DNA of 64,000 nucleotides from Bradyrhizobium manausense (GCF_018130615.1 NZ_JAFCKB010000015.1:1-64000), one strand, 5' to 3'. Positions 51,424 through 62,100 are shown, counted from the first letter of the stretch. Notes: generated from the sequence alone by a model not told the origin. A program made the numbers and translations.

Positions 51424-51958
51424 TTCCGCACCTGTTCCTGAAGGCTCGGAGACCGACCGAGTCGCAACGCTCGTTTGCGGTTGTAGCCGGAGAAGATCGG
51501 AAGCGCGATGTTCTTACCGAAGGTCAATGTCAAGGACGACCCGGTTCGACGATGGCACCGGCCGGACCGCCAGTTCTTCGCCAACGGCGCCTGCCAGGTC
51601 CTGGCCTTTGCGTTCCTCGATCGCTACGCGGATCTTGGATTCCACGCCCGCTGGATCAAGCCTGCGGCGGGCTTCATCGGCAACCACATCTTCGTCACCG
51701 ACGAACACAACGCGTTCGACTATCACGGCCTGACGACAGAGGCGCAGTTGCTGTCGCTCTGCTTCAGGCGCGCCCGTCGCTTTCATCCGGGCTGGAATGC
51801 GACGCTCGTCGATCTGCCAATGGATGCGCTGATCTCGGAGCGACGCTCGCGCCAATTCGAGGGGCTTTGGCTGCGTGAGCCAAAGCAGTTTCTTCACGAC
51901 GCGCTGCCGCGCGCCCAGGCCTTTCTCGACAGGTTCGACAACCTGCGAGACCGGCTGA

Positions 51959-53608
<1,650 letters not shown>

Positions 53609-53840
53609 CGGTCCCGTGAAACCTTCAATTTGAGGAGATTTGCTTGCCGCCGATGTAGCGATCCCGCCTCCAAAGGGCAATGTTTTCCCTCCGTTCACCA
53701 CGGATGAATACTGGTCGGACACCATCCGGACCCTGTTCCGGACAATTGAAACCATCTTTTAATAAATCAGGCCAAAGCTCGGTTTCGCGCGGAAACAGCG
53801 CCACCCGCTCAGAATGATCGGGAGCACAGCGAGGCCCATC

Positions 53841-54056
53841 ATGGCTCTGATCGAGACCACCTCTCACCCCGTTCCGGCAGAAGCCGGCCGCGCCTCCGCG
53901 CTCGTCTCGGAACTCAAGGGCTTCTGGAAGCGCTTCTTCACCACCGCCTTCAATCCCTACCGGCCCGAACTTCACTACATGCGCGGCCCCGGCCCGGCCT
54001 GGCGCGCCAAACATGGCATGGATGCACCGATCCGGCTGAAGCCCCGCGACCTCTGA
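53841..54056 (+). CDS. Small hypothetical protein
   Basis: The ATG at 53841 (MALIETTSHP) follows a GAGG about seven bases upstream. The 71-residue protein has a helical segment (AGRASALVSELKGFWKRFFTTAF) and a Pro/Arg-rich end NPYRPELHYMRGPGPAWRAK then HGMDAPIRLKPRDL. It has no signal peptide or span. I do not recognise the family. It stands 130 bp before the hydroxyacid dehydrogenase gene. Confidence 0.55.
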   Translation: MALIETTSHPVPAEAGRASALVSELKGFWKRFFTTAFNPYRPELHYMRGPGPAWRAKHGMDAPIRLKPRDL

Positions 54057-54190
54057 ACTGCCCTTCCCTATCGGACTTTTGAAGACCCAGACTGCTTGCG
54101 CGCTGGCGCGATTGCGCGCAACCATGGCCCGGTTCCGACGATGGCGCCCTTTCGTCTGGCGCCCTCACCTCTCGCCATGGATGAACGCTG

Positions 54191-55153
54191 ATGACGCGGC
54201 TGCGCTGTGCAATTCTCGACGACTATTTCAACCTCGCCCTCGACGTCGCCGATTGGCCGAGACTGTCCGACCGTGTCGATCCCACCGTGTTCAGCCACCC
54301 CTTCGCCTCCGAGCAGGCCGCGGCCAGCGCGCTGGCCGATTTCGACGTCATCTGCGCGATGCGCGAGCGCACGGCGTTTCCCAAGAGCCTGTTCGACAAG
54401 CTGCCCAAGCTGAAGCTGCTGCTGACCTCCGGCATGCGCAACGCCGCGATCGACATGGAGGCGGCGAAGGCGAAGGGCGTCGCCCTCGGCGGCACGCAAT
54501 ATTCGCGTGACCCGACTGCACCGCTCACCATGGGCCTGATCCTGGAGCTGACCCGCGGCATCGGCCGCGAGAATGCGCGCATGCATGCCGGCGAGCCCTG
54601 GCAGACCTTTGCTGGCGTCGAGATCGAAGGCCTGACCCTCGGCATCGTTGGGCTCGGCAAGCTCGGCACCAAGATGGCCGGCATCGCGAAGGCCTTCGGC
54701 ATGAACGTGATCGCCTGGAGCCCGAACCTGACGCCGGAGAAATGCGCAGGCGCCGGCGTCGGCTATGCCACCAAGGAGGAACTGTTCGCCAAGGCGGATA
54801 TCGTCACCATCCATGTGGTGCTGAGCGAGCGCTCGCGCGGCCTGGTCGGCCGCGATGATCTCGCGCGGATGAAGCCGACCGCCTTCCTCGTCAACACCGC
54901 GCGCGGACCGATCGTGGACGAGCAGGCGCTGCTGGAGGCCCTGCAGCAGCGGAAGATCGCGGGCGCCGGCATCGACGTGTTCTCGGTCGAGCCGCTGCAG
55001 ATCGACCATCCCTTCCGCAAGCTCGACAATCTCGTGCTGACGCCGCACCTCGGCTATGCGACCGAGGACGGCTTGCGCATCCATTACGGCCAGATGGTCG
55101 AGGCGATCGATGCCTTCACAAGAGGCAACGAGCTGCCGCGGAAGCTCGCCTGA
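54191..55153 (+). CDS. D-2-hydroxyacid dehydrogenase family protein
   Basis: The protein (320 residues) has the bi-domain fold of the family. The NAD motif is LGIVGLGKLGTKMAGIAKAF, the catalytic region has VLSERSRGLVGRDDLARM and VNTARGPIVDEQALLEAL (Arg), ending in the Glu of FSVEPLQIDHPFRKLDN and the His of LTPHLGYATEDG. The group includes hydroxypyruvate, glyoxylate and phosphoglycerate dehydrogenases; the substrate is open. A stem-loop follows its stop. Confidence 0.87.
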   Translation: MTRLRCAILDDYFNLALDVADWPRLSDRVDPTVFSHPFASEQAAASALADFDVICAMRERTAFPKSLFDKLPKLKLLLTSGMRNAAIDMEAAKAKGVALGGTQYSRDPTAPLTMGLILELTRGIGRENARMHAGEPWQTFAGVEIEGLTLGIVGLGKLGTKMAGIAKAFGMNVIAWSPNLTPEKCAGAGVGYATKEELFAKADIVTIHVVLSERSRGLVGRDDLARMKPTAFLVNTARGPIVDEQALLEALQQRKIAGAGIDVFSVEPLQIDHPFRKLDNLVLTPHLGYATEDGLRIHYGQMVEAIDAFTRGNELPRKLA

Positions 55154-55160
55154 AACGACG

Positions 55161-55185
55161 AAGGGCGTGCCGACGGCACGCCCTT
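55161..55185. terminator. Bidirectional terminator candidate
   Basis: An 11-bp perfect stem AAGGGCGTGCC / GGCACGCCCTT with loop GAC lies between the convergent dehydrogenase and L,D-transpeptidase genes. T runs are short on both sides. Confidence 0.75.
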
Positions 55186-55210
55186 CTCAATGCGACTTGT
55201 CTCTCGGCGC

Positions 55211-56404
55211 TTAGCGCACGGTGACCGGCGCAGGCAGCGGCGGCACCACCGTCGGCTGCGTGCCCGGGACCGGACCGGCCTGGGCGGCCATCGGCGCCGG
55301 ACCTGCAGCACCTGGCGCGGGCGCGGCCGATGCGGTCGCGGTGCTCGACGGCGGATTGCCCGGCATCACGACAACGCGGGTGCCGACCTTCGTGCGCTGG
55401 AACAGATCCGAGACGTCCTCGTTCAGCATGCCGATACAGCCGGAGGAGACGAACTTGCCGATCGTCGAGGGCTGGTTGGTGCCGTGGATGCGATAGACGG
55501 TCGAGCCAAGATACATCGCCGCCGCGCCGAGCGGATTGCCCGGGCCGCCGGCCATGAAGCGCGGCAGATAGGGCTGGCGCTCGATCATTTCCGCCGGCGG
55601 ATGCCAATCCGGCCATTCGGCCTTGCGGGTGATCTTCTGCACGCCGGTCCAGGTGAACCCGTCGCGGCCGACGCGGACGCCGTAGCGGATCGCGCGGCCA
55701 TTGCCCAGGACGTAATACAGGTAAGTGTTCGGGGTATCGACGATGATCGTCCCGGCCGGCTCCTTGGTCGCCAGCGACACCTCCTGGCGGCGCAGGTTCG
55801 GCGGCAACTGCGCCGGTGCCGCGTCAGGCTGCTCCTCCGGCGGCAACGAGGCGACCGACATCGGCCGGCCATCGGCACCTGCGGCGGGCGGTTGCGAGAC
55901 CGCTCCGGTCGCGGCCGGGCCACCGACGCCTTCCGGCGGCCGCATGCCGTCGCTGGCGGGCGCCTGGCCCGGACGGTCAGCATAAATTACTGCGGGCGGA
56001 CCGGCGGGGCGGCCGTAACGGGGATCATCGGGCGACATCACCGGACCCTGCGGCGGGGCGGCCGAATAGACCGGCGGAGCGCCAGCAGGACGGCCATAAC
56101 GCGGATCATCCGGCGACATCACCGGCCCCTGCGGCGGGGCAGCCGAATAGACCGGCGGGCCGGCCGGGCGGCCATAGCGCGGATCGTCGGCCGGACCAGG
56201 CGGCGGCAGCGACGCCTGCGGCGCCGCGTCGTCTTCATCGTCCAGCGAGTCGAAATTCGGGGTGCGGTCGCCGGGCCGGTATTCGGCGGGGGCCCCGTAG
56301 CTTGGTGCCTGCTGAATCGGATAGCTCTGGGCGTGTGCGAGCGAGGTTCCCGCCGCAGCGACTGTTGCGGCAGCGCATATCGTCAGAAAATGTTTGATCA
56401 TCAT
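55211..56404 (-). CDS. L,D-transpeptidase (YkuD domain) with tandem repeats in a Pro-rich linker
   Basis: The start is the ATG at 56404 or the next at 56401. The protein (397 residues) has a signal peptide ending at SLAHAQS, a Pro-rich linker of about 160 residues, a YkuD domain at about 190-340, and an Ala/Pro-rich tail. The linker has three repeats starting DDPRYGRPAG, each about 26 residues and ending ...GPVMSP in the first two. The active site is IHGTN and SSGCIGMLN. It is a paralogue of the 9229 protein, with a near-identical domain (GTIIVDTPNTYLYYVLGNG). Periplasmic cross-linking is likely. Confidence 0.88.
   Translation of the reverse strand: MMIKHFLTICAAATVAAAGTSLAHAQSYPIQQAPSYGAPAEYRPGDRTPNFDSLDDEDDAAPQASLPPPGPADDPRYGRPAGPPVYSAAPPQGPVMSPDDPRYGRPAGAPPVYSAAPPQGPVMSPDDPRYGRPAGPPAVIYADRPGQAPASDGMRPPEGVGGPAATGAVSQPPAAGADGRPMSVASLPPEEQPDAAPAQLPPNLRRQEVSLATKEPAGTIIVDTPNTYLYYVLGNGRAIRYGVRVGRDGFTWTGVQKITRKAEWPDWHPPAEMIERQPYLPRFMAGGPGNPLGAAAMYLGSTVYRIHGTNQPSTIGKFVSSGCIGMLNEDVSDLFQRTKVGTRVVVMPGNPPSSTATASAAPAPGAAGPAPMAAQAGPVPGTQPTVVPPLPAPVTVR
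55998..56190. repeat. Tandem repeat in the L,D-transpeptidase linker
   Basis: Three copies of a unit of about 78-81 bases, encoding DDPRYGRPAG[P/A]PPVYSAA-type sequence, lie head to tail. The copies nearest the N-terminus are most alike; the last one diverges after the first 12 residues. Such repeats can change in number by slippage. Confidence 0.8.
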
Positions 56405-56768
56405 CGCTCTTGTATAGACCCCCGGCCCCGTCCGAGCCGTTAACGGCCAGATGACCGAAGATCGCGGCACATTCAAGACATAACCGGCTGATTTGTGCCT
56501 GACACAGCGATTTGTGATGCAATCGCACATAGTTGCCCCGTTGCATCACGGGGCCGAAATCGTATCAGGCCGTAGATTGCCGGAGTCTTCCACCCCGATT
56601 TTTACGGAACGCCGCGGAGGCGTTGCGATATGGTCGAATCAGCCTGATTCGCCGTCGCTTTGAGCTCGAATCCCGCGTGGCGAACACGGCAAGCAGTACC
56701 GTCACCGCGTTCAGATGGCTCATGGGCCCCGGCCATACGCCGCCGGGGCGGAAATTCGTAACCCGTCG

Positions 56769-57512
56769 ATGCTCCCCGGCCTTCGCTTCCTGCTTGCCGC
56801 GATCCTGCTGTCTACCTCCATCCTGGTGTTCGGCTTGGGAGCCGCCTCGCTGCTGCGGGCGAGCCACGAGCAGTATGTCAGCAACCCGTCCTGGCGAAAT
56901 GGTCCCCAGGAGCAGGTGTTCGCCCAAGCCCCCGAGCCGGCCCAGCCGGTGCTCGCCGCGCTGCGCATCGAGCCGGCCGCCGATGAGGTGGTGCCGGCAA
57001 TGCAGGACCAGATTCCGAGCATCGCCCTGCCCGCGGTCGAGATCGGTCCCGAGCAGATGGCCGCAGTGACGCTCAAGGCCGACGTCCAGCCCACACCTCA
57101 AATCGTTGCCGCCGCGCCGGCTGCAGAGGCTGCCGCCGAACCACCAGCCCCCGAGCCGGCCAGCGTCCAGGTTGCGGCGTCCGCGCCGACCGACACACTC
57201 ACCCCGGCCGACACGACGGTTGCCATCGCCACGGCGACACCCGCACCGGCAGCGACCGAAGTGCCGCGCACCGCGACGCCGGCACTGGCATCGCGCGTGA
57301 GCGACATTGCCGCGGCCAGGGTGGCTGCGTTGAACGACCTCGCCCCCGCGAAGACCAAAGCTAACGGCGCGACACCCGACGGCAAGCCACGCGCGCACAA
57401 GAAGAAGCGCCACCGCATCGTGCGGCGCCCGCCGCCTCAGCAGCTCCAGCAATCGTATGATCCGTTCGGCCAGCAGCAGACGCTCGCCACGACTGCGACG
57501 CGTACGCGCTGA
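56769..57512 (+). CDS. Single-span Ala/Pro-rich hypothetical protein
   Basis: The ATG at 56769 (MLPGLRFLLAAILLS) begins a membrane-span segment; an in-frame start at 56715 is less plausible. The protein (247 residues) has one N-terminal span, a long Ala/Pro/Thr-rich region (PQIVAAAPAAEAAAEPPAPE), and a basic tail (RAHKKKRHRIVRRPPPQQL). It may anchor in the inner membrane and reach the periplasm or DNA through the tail; the function is unknown. Confidence 0.55.
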   Translation: MLPGLRFLLAAILLSTSILVFGLGAASLLRASHEQYVSNPSWRNGPQEQVFAQAPEPAQPVLAALRIEPAADEVVPAMQDQIPSIALPAVEIGPEQMAAVTLKADVQPTPQIVAAAPAAEAAAEPPAPEPASVQVAASAPTDTLTPADTTVAIATATPAPAATEVPRTATPALASRVSDIAAARVAALNDLAPAKTKANGATPDGKPRAHKKKRHRIVRRPPPQQLQQSYDPFGQQQTLATTATRTR

Positions 57513-57522
57513 CCTTCCTTAA

Positions 57523-57672
57523 CCTCGCCCCGCTTGCTTGCGGGGAGAGGTCGGAATTCGCGCTGAAAGCGCGGATTCCGGGTGAGGGGGTACAGGCCCC
57601 TCGATGATCTCACCTGTGGAGAGAGGCCCCCACCCCGGCCCTCTCCCCGCAACAGCGGAACGAGGGAGCGCA
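57523..57672. repeat. Interspersed repeat, family G (GCGGGGAGAG)
   Basis: The left part contains CGCCCCGCTTGCTTGCGGGGAGAGG, the centre CGCGCTGAAAGCGCGG, and the right part CCCCCACCCCGGCCCTCTCC and CCGCAACAGCGGAACGAGGG. The halves pair in inverted order. A fragment of the same family is at 2917. Confidence 0.75.
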
Positions 57673-57699
57673 CCGTCGGCGCGGTTAGTCTCGAATGAT

Positions 57700-58554
57700 T
57701 TACGCCGGCCCCGTCGCGATCGGCGGGCCCTTTTCCTGGCCCCATTCCGACCATGAGCCGTCATAGAGCGCGGTGTCGGTGACGCCCAGGCGATAGAGCG
57801 CGAGCGTCAGCACACCGGCCGAGACGCCGGAGCCGCAGCTGGTCACGATCGGCGCATCGAGCTTGACGCCGGCGTTCGTGAAGGCCGCACGGAGATCGTC
57901 GAGCGGCTTCATCGTGCCGGTCGCGGCATCGAACAGCTGGCTATAAGGCACGTTGCGCGCCCCGGGGATGTGACCGGAGCGGATGCCCGCGCGCGGCTCT
58001 GGTGCGCGACCTTCGAAACGGTCGGCAGCGCGGGCGTCGATCACCTGCTCCGCGCGGCTTTCGACGTTGGCGACGAGCTGCTGCATGCTGCGCACGCGCT
58101 TCGGATCGTAGCTCGCCTTGAAGGTCGCAGGCTTCGGCTTCACCTCGCCGCTCTCCACGGGGCGCCCCTCGGCGCGCCACTTCTTCAGGCCGCCATTGAG
58201 GATGCGCACATTGCTATGGCCGAAGGCCAGGAACATCCACCACGCGCGCGGCGCTGCGACCCAGCCGCCGGCATCATAGAACACGACCGTGTCGGTGTTG
58301 GAGATGCCGAGATGACCGACATCGCGGCCGAATTGCTCGGCGCTCGGATACATGTGCGGTAGCGGGTTGGAATGGTCCGACACCGCATCGACGTCGAAGA
58401 ACGCAGCGCCCGGCAGATGCGCGGCGAGATAGTCATCCTTCGGCAGCGGCAGCACGCCAGGGAGATTGAAGCTGGCGTCGAGCACCTTGACGTTGGCGTC
58501 GTTGATGTGGGCGGCGAGCCATTCGGTGGAGACGAGGGGGTCGGTGGCGGTCAT
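57700..58554 (-). CDS. sseA: 3-mercaptopyruvate sulfurtransferase
   Basis: I use the ATG at 58554 (MTATDPLVSTEWLAAHI). The protein (284 residues) has two rhodanese domains. The second holds the catalytic loop TSCGSGVSAGVLTLAL, close to the MST loop CGSGVTA. The first is inactive but conserves VLDASFNLPGVLP, HLPGAAFFDVDAVSD and AWWMFLAFGHSNVRILNGG. It transfers sulfur from 3-mercaptopyruvate to thiol or cyanide acceptors. A second, single-domain rhodanese gene lies just upstream on the same strand. Confidence 0.9.
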   Translation of the reverse strand: MTATDPLVSTEWLAAHINDANVKVLDASFNLPGVLPLPKDDYLAAHLPGAAFFDVDAVSDHSNPLPHMYPSAEQFGRDVGHLGISNTDTVVFYDAGGWVAAPRAWWMFLAFGHSNVRILNGGLKKWRAEGRPVESGEVKPKPATFKASYDPKRVRSMQQLVANVESRAEQVIDARAADRFEGRAPEPRAGIRSGHIPGARNVPYSQLFDAATGTMKPLDDLRAAFTNAGVKLDAPIVTSCGSGVSAGVLTLALYRLGVTDTALYDGSWSEWGQEKGPPIATGPA

Positions 58555-58569
58555 TGCAAGGTCTTTCTT

Positions 58570-58691
58570 GTCATTCCGGGGCGTGCGCAGCACGAACTTT
58601 GATGCTCAATTGCGCATCAGAGAATCCATCGTGCGGCAGAGTCAACGGATGAATGGATCCCGGGCTCGCGCTTCGCGCGCCCCGGGATGAC
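58570..58691. repeat. Palindromic repeat, family A, diverged
   Basis: Arms TGTCATTCCGGGGCGTGCGC and GCGCGCCCCGGGATGACG pair with a mismatch, and AGAATCCATC lies opposite GAATGGATCC. It sits between the rhodanese gene and sseA. Confidence 0.8.
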
Positions 58692-58697
58692 GAGAGG

Positions 58698-59111
58698 TTA
58701 CCCCTTCTTCTTCGGCTCCCACGGCTCCGTCGGACCGCCGGCATCGCGCCAAGCGGCGTAACCGCCGGCGATGTGGGCAACGGGCTTGAGGCCCATGTCC
58801 TTTGCGGTCTTGGCCGCGAGCGCGGAGCGCAGGCCGCCGGCGCAGTGGAAGACGAATTTCTTGTCCTCCTGGAAGATCGGCTTGGCGTAGGGGCTTTGCG
58901 GATCGATCCAGAATTCGAGCATGCCGCGCGTGCAGGAGAACGCGCCGGGGATGCGGCCGTCGCGCTCGATCTCGCGGGGATCGCGGATGTCGACGATGAC
59001 GACGTCGCCGTTCTTGGAGATCTCGATGGCGTCCTTGGCGGAGAGTGTCTCGATCTCGGCATTCGCCTCGTCGATCAGCGCCTTGATGCCGCGGGTGATG
59101 TTTTGGGGCAT
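58698..59111 (-). CDS. Single-domain rhodanese sulfurtransferase
   Basis: The ATG at 59111 follows GAAGGGAAGACCC. The protein (137 residues) has the rhodanese fold with VIVDIRDPREIERDGRIPGA (the D-x-R motif), SCTRGMLEFWID, and the active-site loop FHCAGGLRSALAAKTAKDMG. The loop is longer than the usual CRSGxRS form. It ends YAAWRDAGGP. It stands in the same direction as sseA with a palindromic repeat between. Confidence 0.87.
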   Translation of the reverse strand: MPQNITRGIKALIDEANAEIETLSAKDAIEISKNGDVVIVDIRDPREIERDGRIPGAFSCTRGMLEFWIDPQSPYAKPIFQEDKKFVFHCAGGLRSALAAKTAKDMGLKPVAHIAGGYAAWRDAGGPTEPWEPKKKG

Positions 59112-59130
59112 GGGTCTTCCCTTCTCTTTC

Positions 59131-59208
59131 GTCATTCCGGGGCGGTCCGCAGGACCGAACCCGGAACCTCGAGATTCCGGGTTCGCGCTGCGCGCGCCCC
59201 GGAATGAC
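59131..59208. repeat. Palindromic repeat, family A
   Basis: Arms GTCATTCCGGGGCGG and GCGCCCCGGAATGAC pair, with CCGGAACCTCGAGATTCCGG inside. It separates the rhodanese gene from the VWA-protein gene. Confidence 0.88.
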
Positions 59209-59213
59209 AGCAA

Positions 59214-60389
59214 TCAGTGCGTCAATTCCTTCATCGCACCTTCCAGCCCCTCGATCGTGATCGGGTACATGCGGTTGGCGAAGATGCGTTTGATGATGGT
59301 GGTCGATTCCGAATAGTCCCAGTGCTTCTGCGCAACCGGATTGAGCCACACCGTGTGCGGATAGGTGCGGATGATGCGGTCGAGCCAGACCGAGCCGGGC
59401 TCCTCGTTGACGTGCTCGACCGAGCCGCCGGGCACCATGATCTCGTAAGGCGACATCGAGGCGTCGCCGACGAACACGACCTTGTAGTCGTGCGGATATT
59501 TATGCAGCACGTCCCAGGTCGGCGTGCGATCGGTAAAGCGGCGCTTGTTCTGCTTCCACACGCCCTCATAGAGGCAGTTGTGGAAGTAGAAATACTCCAT
59601 GTGCTTGAACTCGCTCTTTGCCGCCGAGAACAGCTCCTCGACCTGCTCGATATGCGAATCCATGGAGCCGCCGATGTCGAAGAACACCAGCAGCTTCACC
59701 GCATTGCGCCGCTCGGGTCGCATGTGAACGTCGAGATAGCCGTGATTGGCGGTCTCGCGAATCGTGGTGTCGAGATCGAGCTCATCCGGCGCGCCCGTGC
59801 GCGCGAATTTGCGCAGGCGGCGCAGCGCCACCTTGATGTTGCGGATGCCGAGCTCGACATTGCCGTCGAGGTCCTTGAACTCGCGCTTGTCCCACACCTT
59901 CACGGCGCGGTTGTTGCGGTTCTTCTCCTGGCCGATGCGGACGCCCTCGGGATTGTAGCCGTACGCGCCGAACGGCGAAGTGCCGGCAGTGCCGATCCAT
60001 TTCGAGCCGCCCTGGTGGCGGCCCTTCTGCTCCTCGAGGCGCTTCTTCAGCGTCTCCATGAGCTTGTCCCAGCCCATGGACTCGATCTGCTTCTTCTCTT
60101 CCTCGCTGAGGTATTTTTCGGCGAGCTTCTTCAGCCACTCCTCGGGGATCTCCGCCTTCTCCATGGCGTCGAGCAGGCTTTCCAGCCCCTTGAACACCGT
60201 GCCAAAGACGCGGTCGAACTTGTCGAGGTTGCGCTCGTCCTTCACGAGGGAGGCGCGGGAGAGATAGTAGAAATTCTCGACCGAATAGTCCGACAGATCA
60301 GCGTCGAGCGCCTCCATCAGCGTGAGGTATTCGCGCAGCGTCACGGGGACCTGCGCATCGCGCAGAGACGTAAAGAATTGCAGGAACAT
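59214..60389 (-). CDS. VWA-domain protein (CoxE-like)
   Basis: The start at 60389 (MFLQFFTSLRDAQVPVTLREYL) is the usual family start. The protein (391 residues) has a helical N-terminal part (about 1-170), then a von Willebrand A domain starting KLLVFFDIGGSMDSH, the MIDAS site with D-x-G-x-S. Later segments KVVFVGDASMSPYEIM and VWLNPVAQKHWDYSEST fit the CoxE family. Such proteins work with MoxR ATPases in assembly or metal insertion. The matching MoxR gene is on the other strand, beyond a small gene. A longer frame runs antisense over the neighbours and is rejected. Confidence 0.85.
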   Translation of the reverse strand: MFLQFFTSLRDAQVPVTLREYLTLMEALDADLSDYSVENFYYLSRASLVKDERNLDKFDRVFGTVFKGLESLLDAMEKAEIPEEWLKKLAEKYLSEEEKKQIESMGWDKLMETLKKRLEEQKGRHQGGSKWIGTAGTSPFGAYGYNPEGVRIGQEKNRNNRAVKVWDKREFKDLDGNVELGIRNIKVALRRLRKFARTGAPDELDLDTTIRETANHGYLDVHMRPERRNAVKLLVFFDIGGSMDSHIEQVEELFSAAKSEFKHMEYFYFHNCLYEGVWKQNKRRFTDRTPTWDVLHKYPHDYKVVFVGDASMSPYEIMVPGGSVEHVNEEPGSVWLDRIIRTYPHTVWLNPVAQKHWDYSESTTIIKRIFANRMYPITIEGLEGAMKELTH

Positions 60390-60512
60390 GGGTGACAGAT
60401 TGCCCGTCGGATGGCGAACGTCAAGGGGCGGAGACCGGCGCTCCGCGCTGGACCGGCAGGCTTTTTGCTCTAGAATTGGGGGCCTCAAGGGGTTGTTTTG
60501 GGGACGTTTGCA

Positions 60513-60758
60513 ATGGGAATTATCGCAGCACTGATCATCGGCGCGGTCGCCGGCTGGCTGGCCGGCAAGATTGTCCACGGGGCGGGATTTGGGCTGATCG
60601 GCAACATCGTCGTTGGCATCATCGGTGCGCTGGTGGCGGGCTGGGTGCTGCCTCAGCTCGGCATCGCGCTCGCCACGGGTACGCTGGGCTCCATCATTGA
60701 CGCCACGGTTGGCGCAGTGATTGTGCTCGTCATCCTTTCGCTGATAAAACGGGTCTGA
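60513..60758 (+). CDS. GlsB/YeaQ/YmgE-family membrane protein
   Basis: The ATG at 60513 follows GGGGACG. The 81-residue protein has three hydrophobic spans rich in Gly: IIAALIIGAVAGWLAGKIVHG, GLIGNIVVGIIGALVAGWVL and a last span IDATVGAVIVLVILSLIKRV. This is the YeaQ/YmgE transglycosylase-associated fold, small inner-membrane proteins linked with stress. A terminator-like hairpin follows. Confidence 0.9.
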   Translation: MGIIAALIIGAVAGWLAGKIVHGAGFGLIGNIVVGIIGALVAGWVLPQLGIALATGTLGSIIDATVGAVIVLVILSLIKRV

Positions 60759-60774
60759 AAGCCTGACCGAACCA

Positions 60775-60801
60775 GGAACGGCCGCCATGAGCGGCCGTTC
60801 C
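60775..60801. terminator. Stem-loop between the GlsB and MoxR genes
   Basis: An 11-bp perfect stem GGAACGGCCGC / GCGGCCGTTCC with loop CATGA lies 17 bp after the GlsB stop. No T tract follows. Confidence 0.6.
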
Positions 60802-60863
60802 CATGTCGTGACCACGGCAATGCAATTGGCAATTGCTGGGACGACGACCAACAAGGACGCGCA

Positions 60864-61706
60864 ATGAAATTTACCGGCACCAAGGACTATGTTGCGACCG
60901 AAGATCTCAAGGTCGCTGTCAATGCCTCGATCGTGCTGGAGCGCCCGCTGCTCATCAAGGGGGAGCCCGGCACCGGCAAGACGGTGCTGGCGGAGGAAGT
61001 GGCGAAGGCGCTGAACGCGCCGCTTTTGACCTGGCACATCAAGTCCACCACCAAGGCGCAGCAGGGCCTCTACGAATACGACGCAGTGTCGCGCTTGCGC
61101 GACAGCCAGCTCGGCGATGCGCGCGTGTCGGACATCAAGAACTACATCAAGCGCGGCAAGCTGTGGGAGGCCTTCACGGCCGAGCAGCGCCCGGTGCTGC
61201 TCATCGACGAGATCGACAAGGCCGACATCGAATTCCCCAACGATCTCCTGCTCGAGCTCGACCGCATGGAATTCCATGTCTACGAGACCGGCGAGACGAT
61301 CAAGGCGAAGCAGCGCCCGATCATGATGATCACCTCCAACAACGAGAAGGAGCTGCCTGACGCCTTCCTGCGCCGCTGCTTCTTCCACTACATCAAGTTT
61401 CCCGACGCCGATACCATGGGCCGCATCGTCGACGTCCACTTCCCCGGCATCAAGAAGCGCCTCGTCGAAGAAGCGCTGCGCATCTTCTTCGAGGTGCGCG
61501 AGGTGCCTGGCCTGAAGAAGAAGCCGTCGACGTCGGAGCTGCTCGACTGGCTCAAGCTGCTGCTCAACGAGGACATGAGCGTCGAGCAACTGCGCGAGCG
61601 CGACCCGCGCAAGCTGATCCCGCCGCTGCACGGTGCGCTGCTGAAGAACGAGCAGGACGTGCACCTGTTCGAGCGGCTGGCGTTTCTGAGCCGACGGGAA
61701 GTTTGA
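60864..61706 (+). CDS. MoxR-family AAA+ ATPase (CoxD-like)
   Basis: The protein (280 residues) has Walker A at 33-40 (GEPGTGKT), Walker B in VLLIDEIDKADIEFPNDLLLELD, sensor-1 in MMITSNNEKELPDAFLRRCFFHYI with the arginine finger after it, and a C-terminal lid domain. It belongs to the MoxR group that acts with VWA proteins. The VWA partner CoxE-like gene is divergently placed at 59214-60389. They probably act as a chaperone or metal-insertion pair for some enzyme not in the window. Confidence 0.9.
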   Translation: MKFTGTKDYVATEDLKVAVNASIVLERPLLIKGEPGTGKTVLAEEVAKALNAPLLTWHIKSTTKAQQGLYEYDAVSRLRDSQLGDARVSDIKNYIKRGKLWEAFTAEQRPVLLIDEIDKADIEFPNDLLLELDRMEFHVYETGETIKAKQRPIMMITSNNEKELPDAFLRRCFFHYIKFPDADTMGRIVDVHFPGIKKRLVEEALRIFFEVREVPGLKKKPSTSELLDWLKLLLNEDMSVEQLRERDPRKLIPPLHGALLKNEQDVHLFERLAFLSRREV

Positions 61707-61722
61707 GAGGCATTACTCGTCC

Positions 61723-61851
61723 CGTCATCCTGAGGTGCGATTGGCGCGATGCACAGCATCGCGCCGGGAGCCTCGAAGGATGAACGGCCGAGATGCAGCC
61801 GGGCCGTCGCCCTTCGAGGGCCGCTGAAGAAGCGGCCACCTCAGGCTGACG
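61723..61851. repeat. Palindromic repeat, family F (CGTCATCCTGAGGTG)
   Basis: Ends CGTCATCCTGAGGTGC and CCACCTCAGGCTGACG pair. The centre has GCGCGATGCACAGCATCGCGC and a CCTTCGAGG pair. Only one copy is in the window. Confidence 0.7.
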
Positions 61852-61883
61852 GTGAGAGGTTTGAGAACGCCGCTCTCTCCATT

Positions 61884-61963
61884 CGTCATTGCGAGCGCAG
61901 CGAAACAATCCACAATCCATCCCCGGTAAGGCTCTGGATTGTTTCGCTGCGCTCGCAATGACG
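61884..61963. repeat. Palindromic repeat, family B, perfect
   Basis: Perfect 29-bp arms: CGTCATTGCGAGCGCAGCG... at 61884-61912 and its complement ending CTCGCAATGACG at 61935-61963. This is the most exact copy of the family in the window. Confidence 0.9.
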
Positions 61964-62014
61964 GAACAAGCGGCATCGCCGTCATCTTCCCACTCGCATC
62001 CGAAACTGCAGCTA

Positions 62015-62100
62015 TAGGGTAGGTTAGCGTCAGCGTAACCCACCTTTTGTGTTTCCGCGGCGGAAGAAGTGGTGGGTTACGCTTCGCTACCCCCTCCTAC
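62015..62100. repeat. Palindromic repeat, family D
   Basis: Contains TAGGGTAGGTTAGCGTCAGCGTAACCCACC and GGTGGGTTACGCTTCGCTACCCCCTCCTA. It ends 13 bases before the stop of the GMC oxidoreductase gene. Confidence 0.82.

Noticed and set aside
55998-56190. Regular repeats considered as a CRISPR array
   Set aside because: The units are adjacent without spacers, in frame, and encode a repeated peptide in a signal-peptide-bearing enzyme.
59214-61664. An 816-residue open frame on the minus strand covering both the VWA gene and the MoxR gene
   Set aside because: Only the part from 60389 downward shows family motifs. The rest is antisense to the MoxR and GlsB genes, which have their own motifs and ribosome-binding sites.
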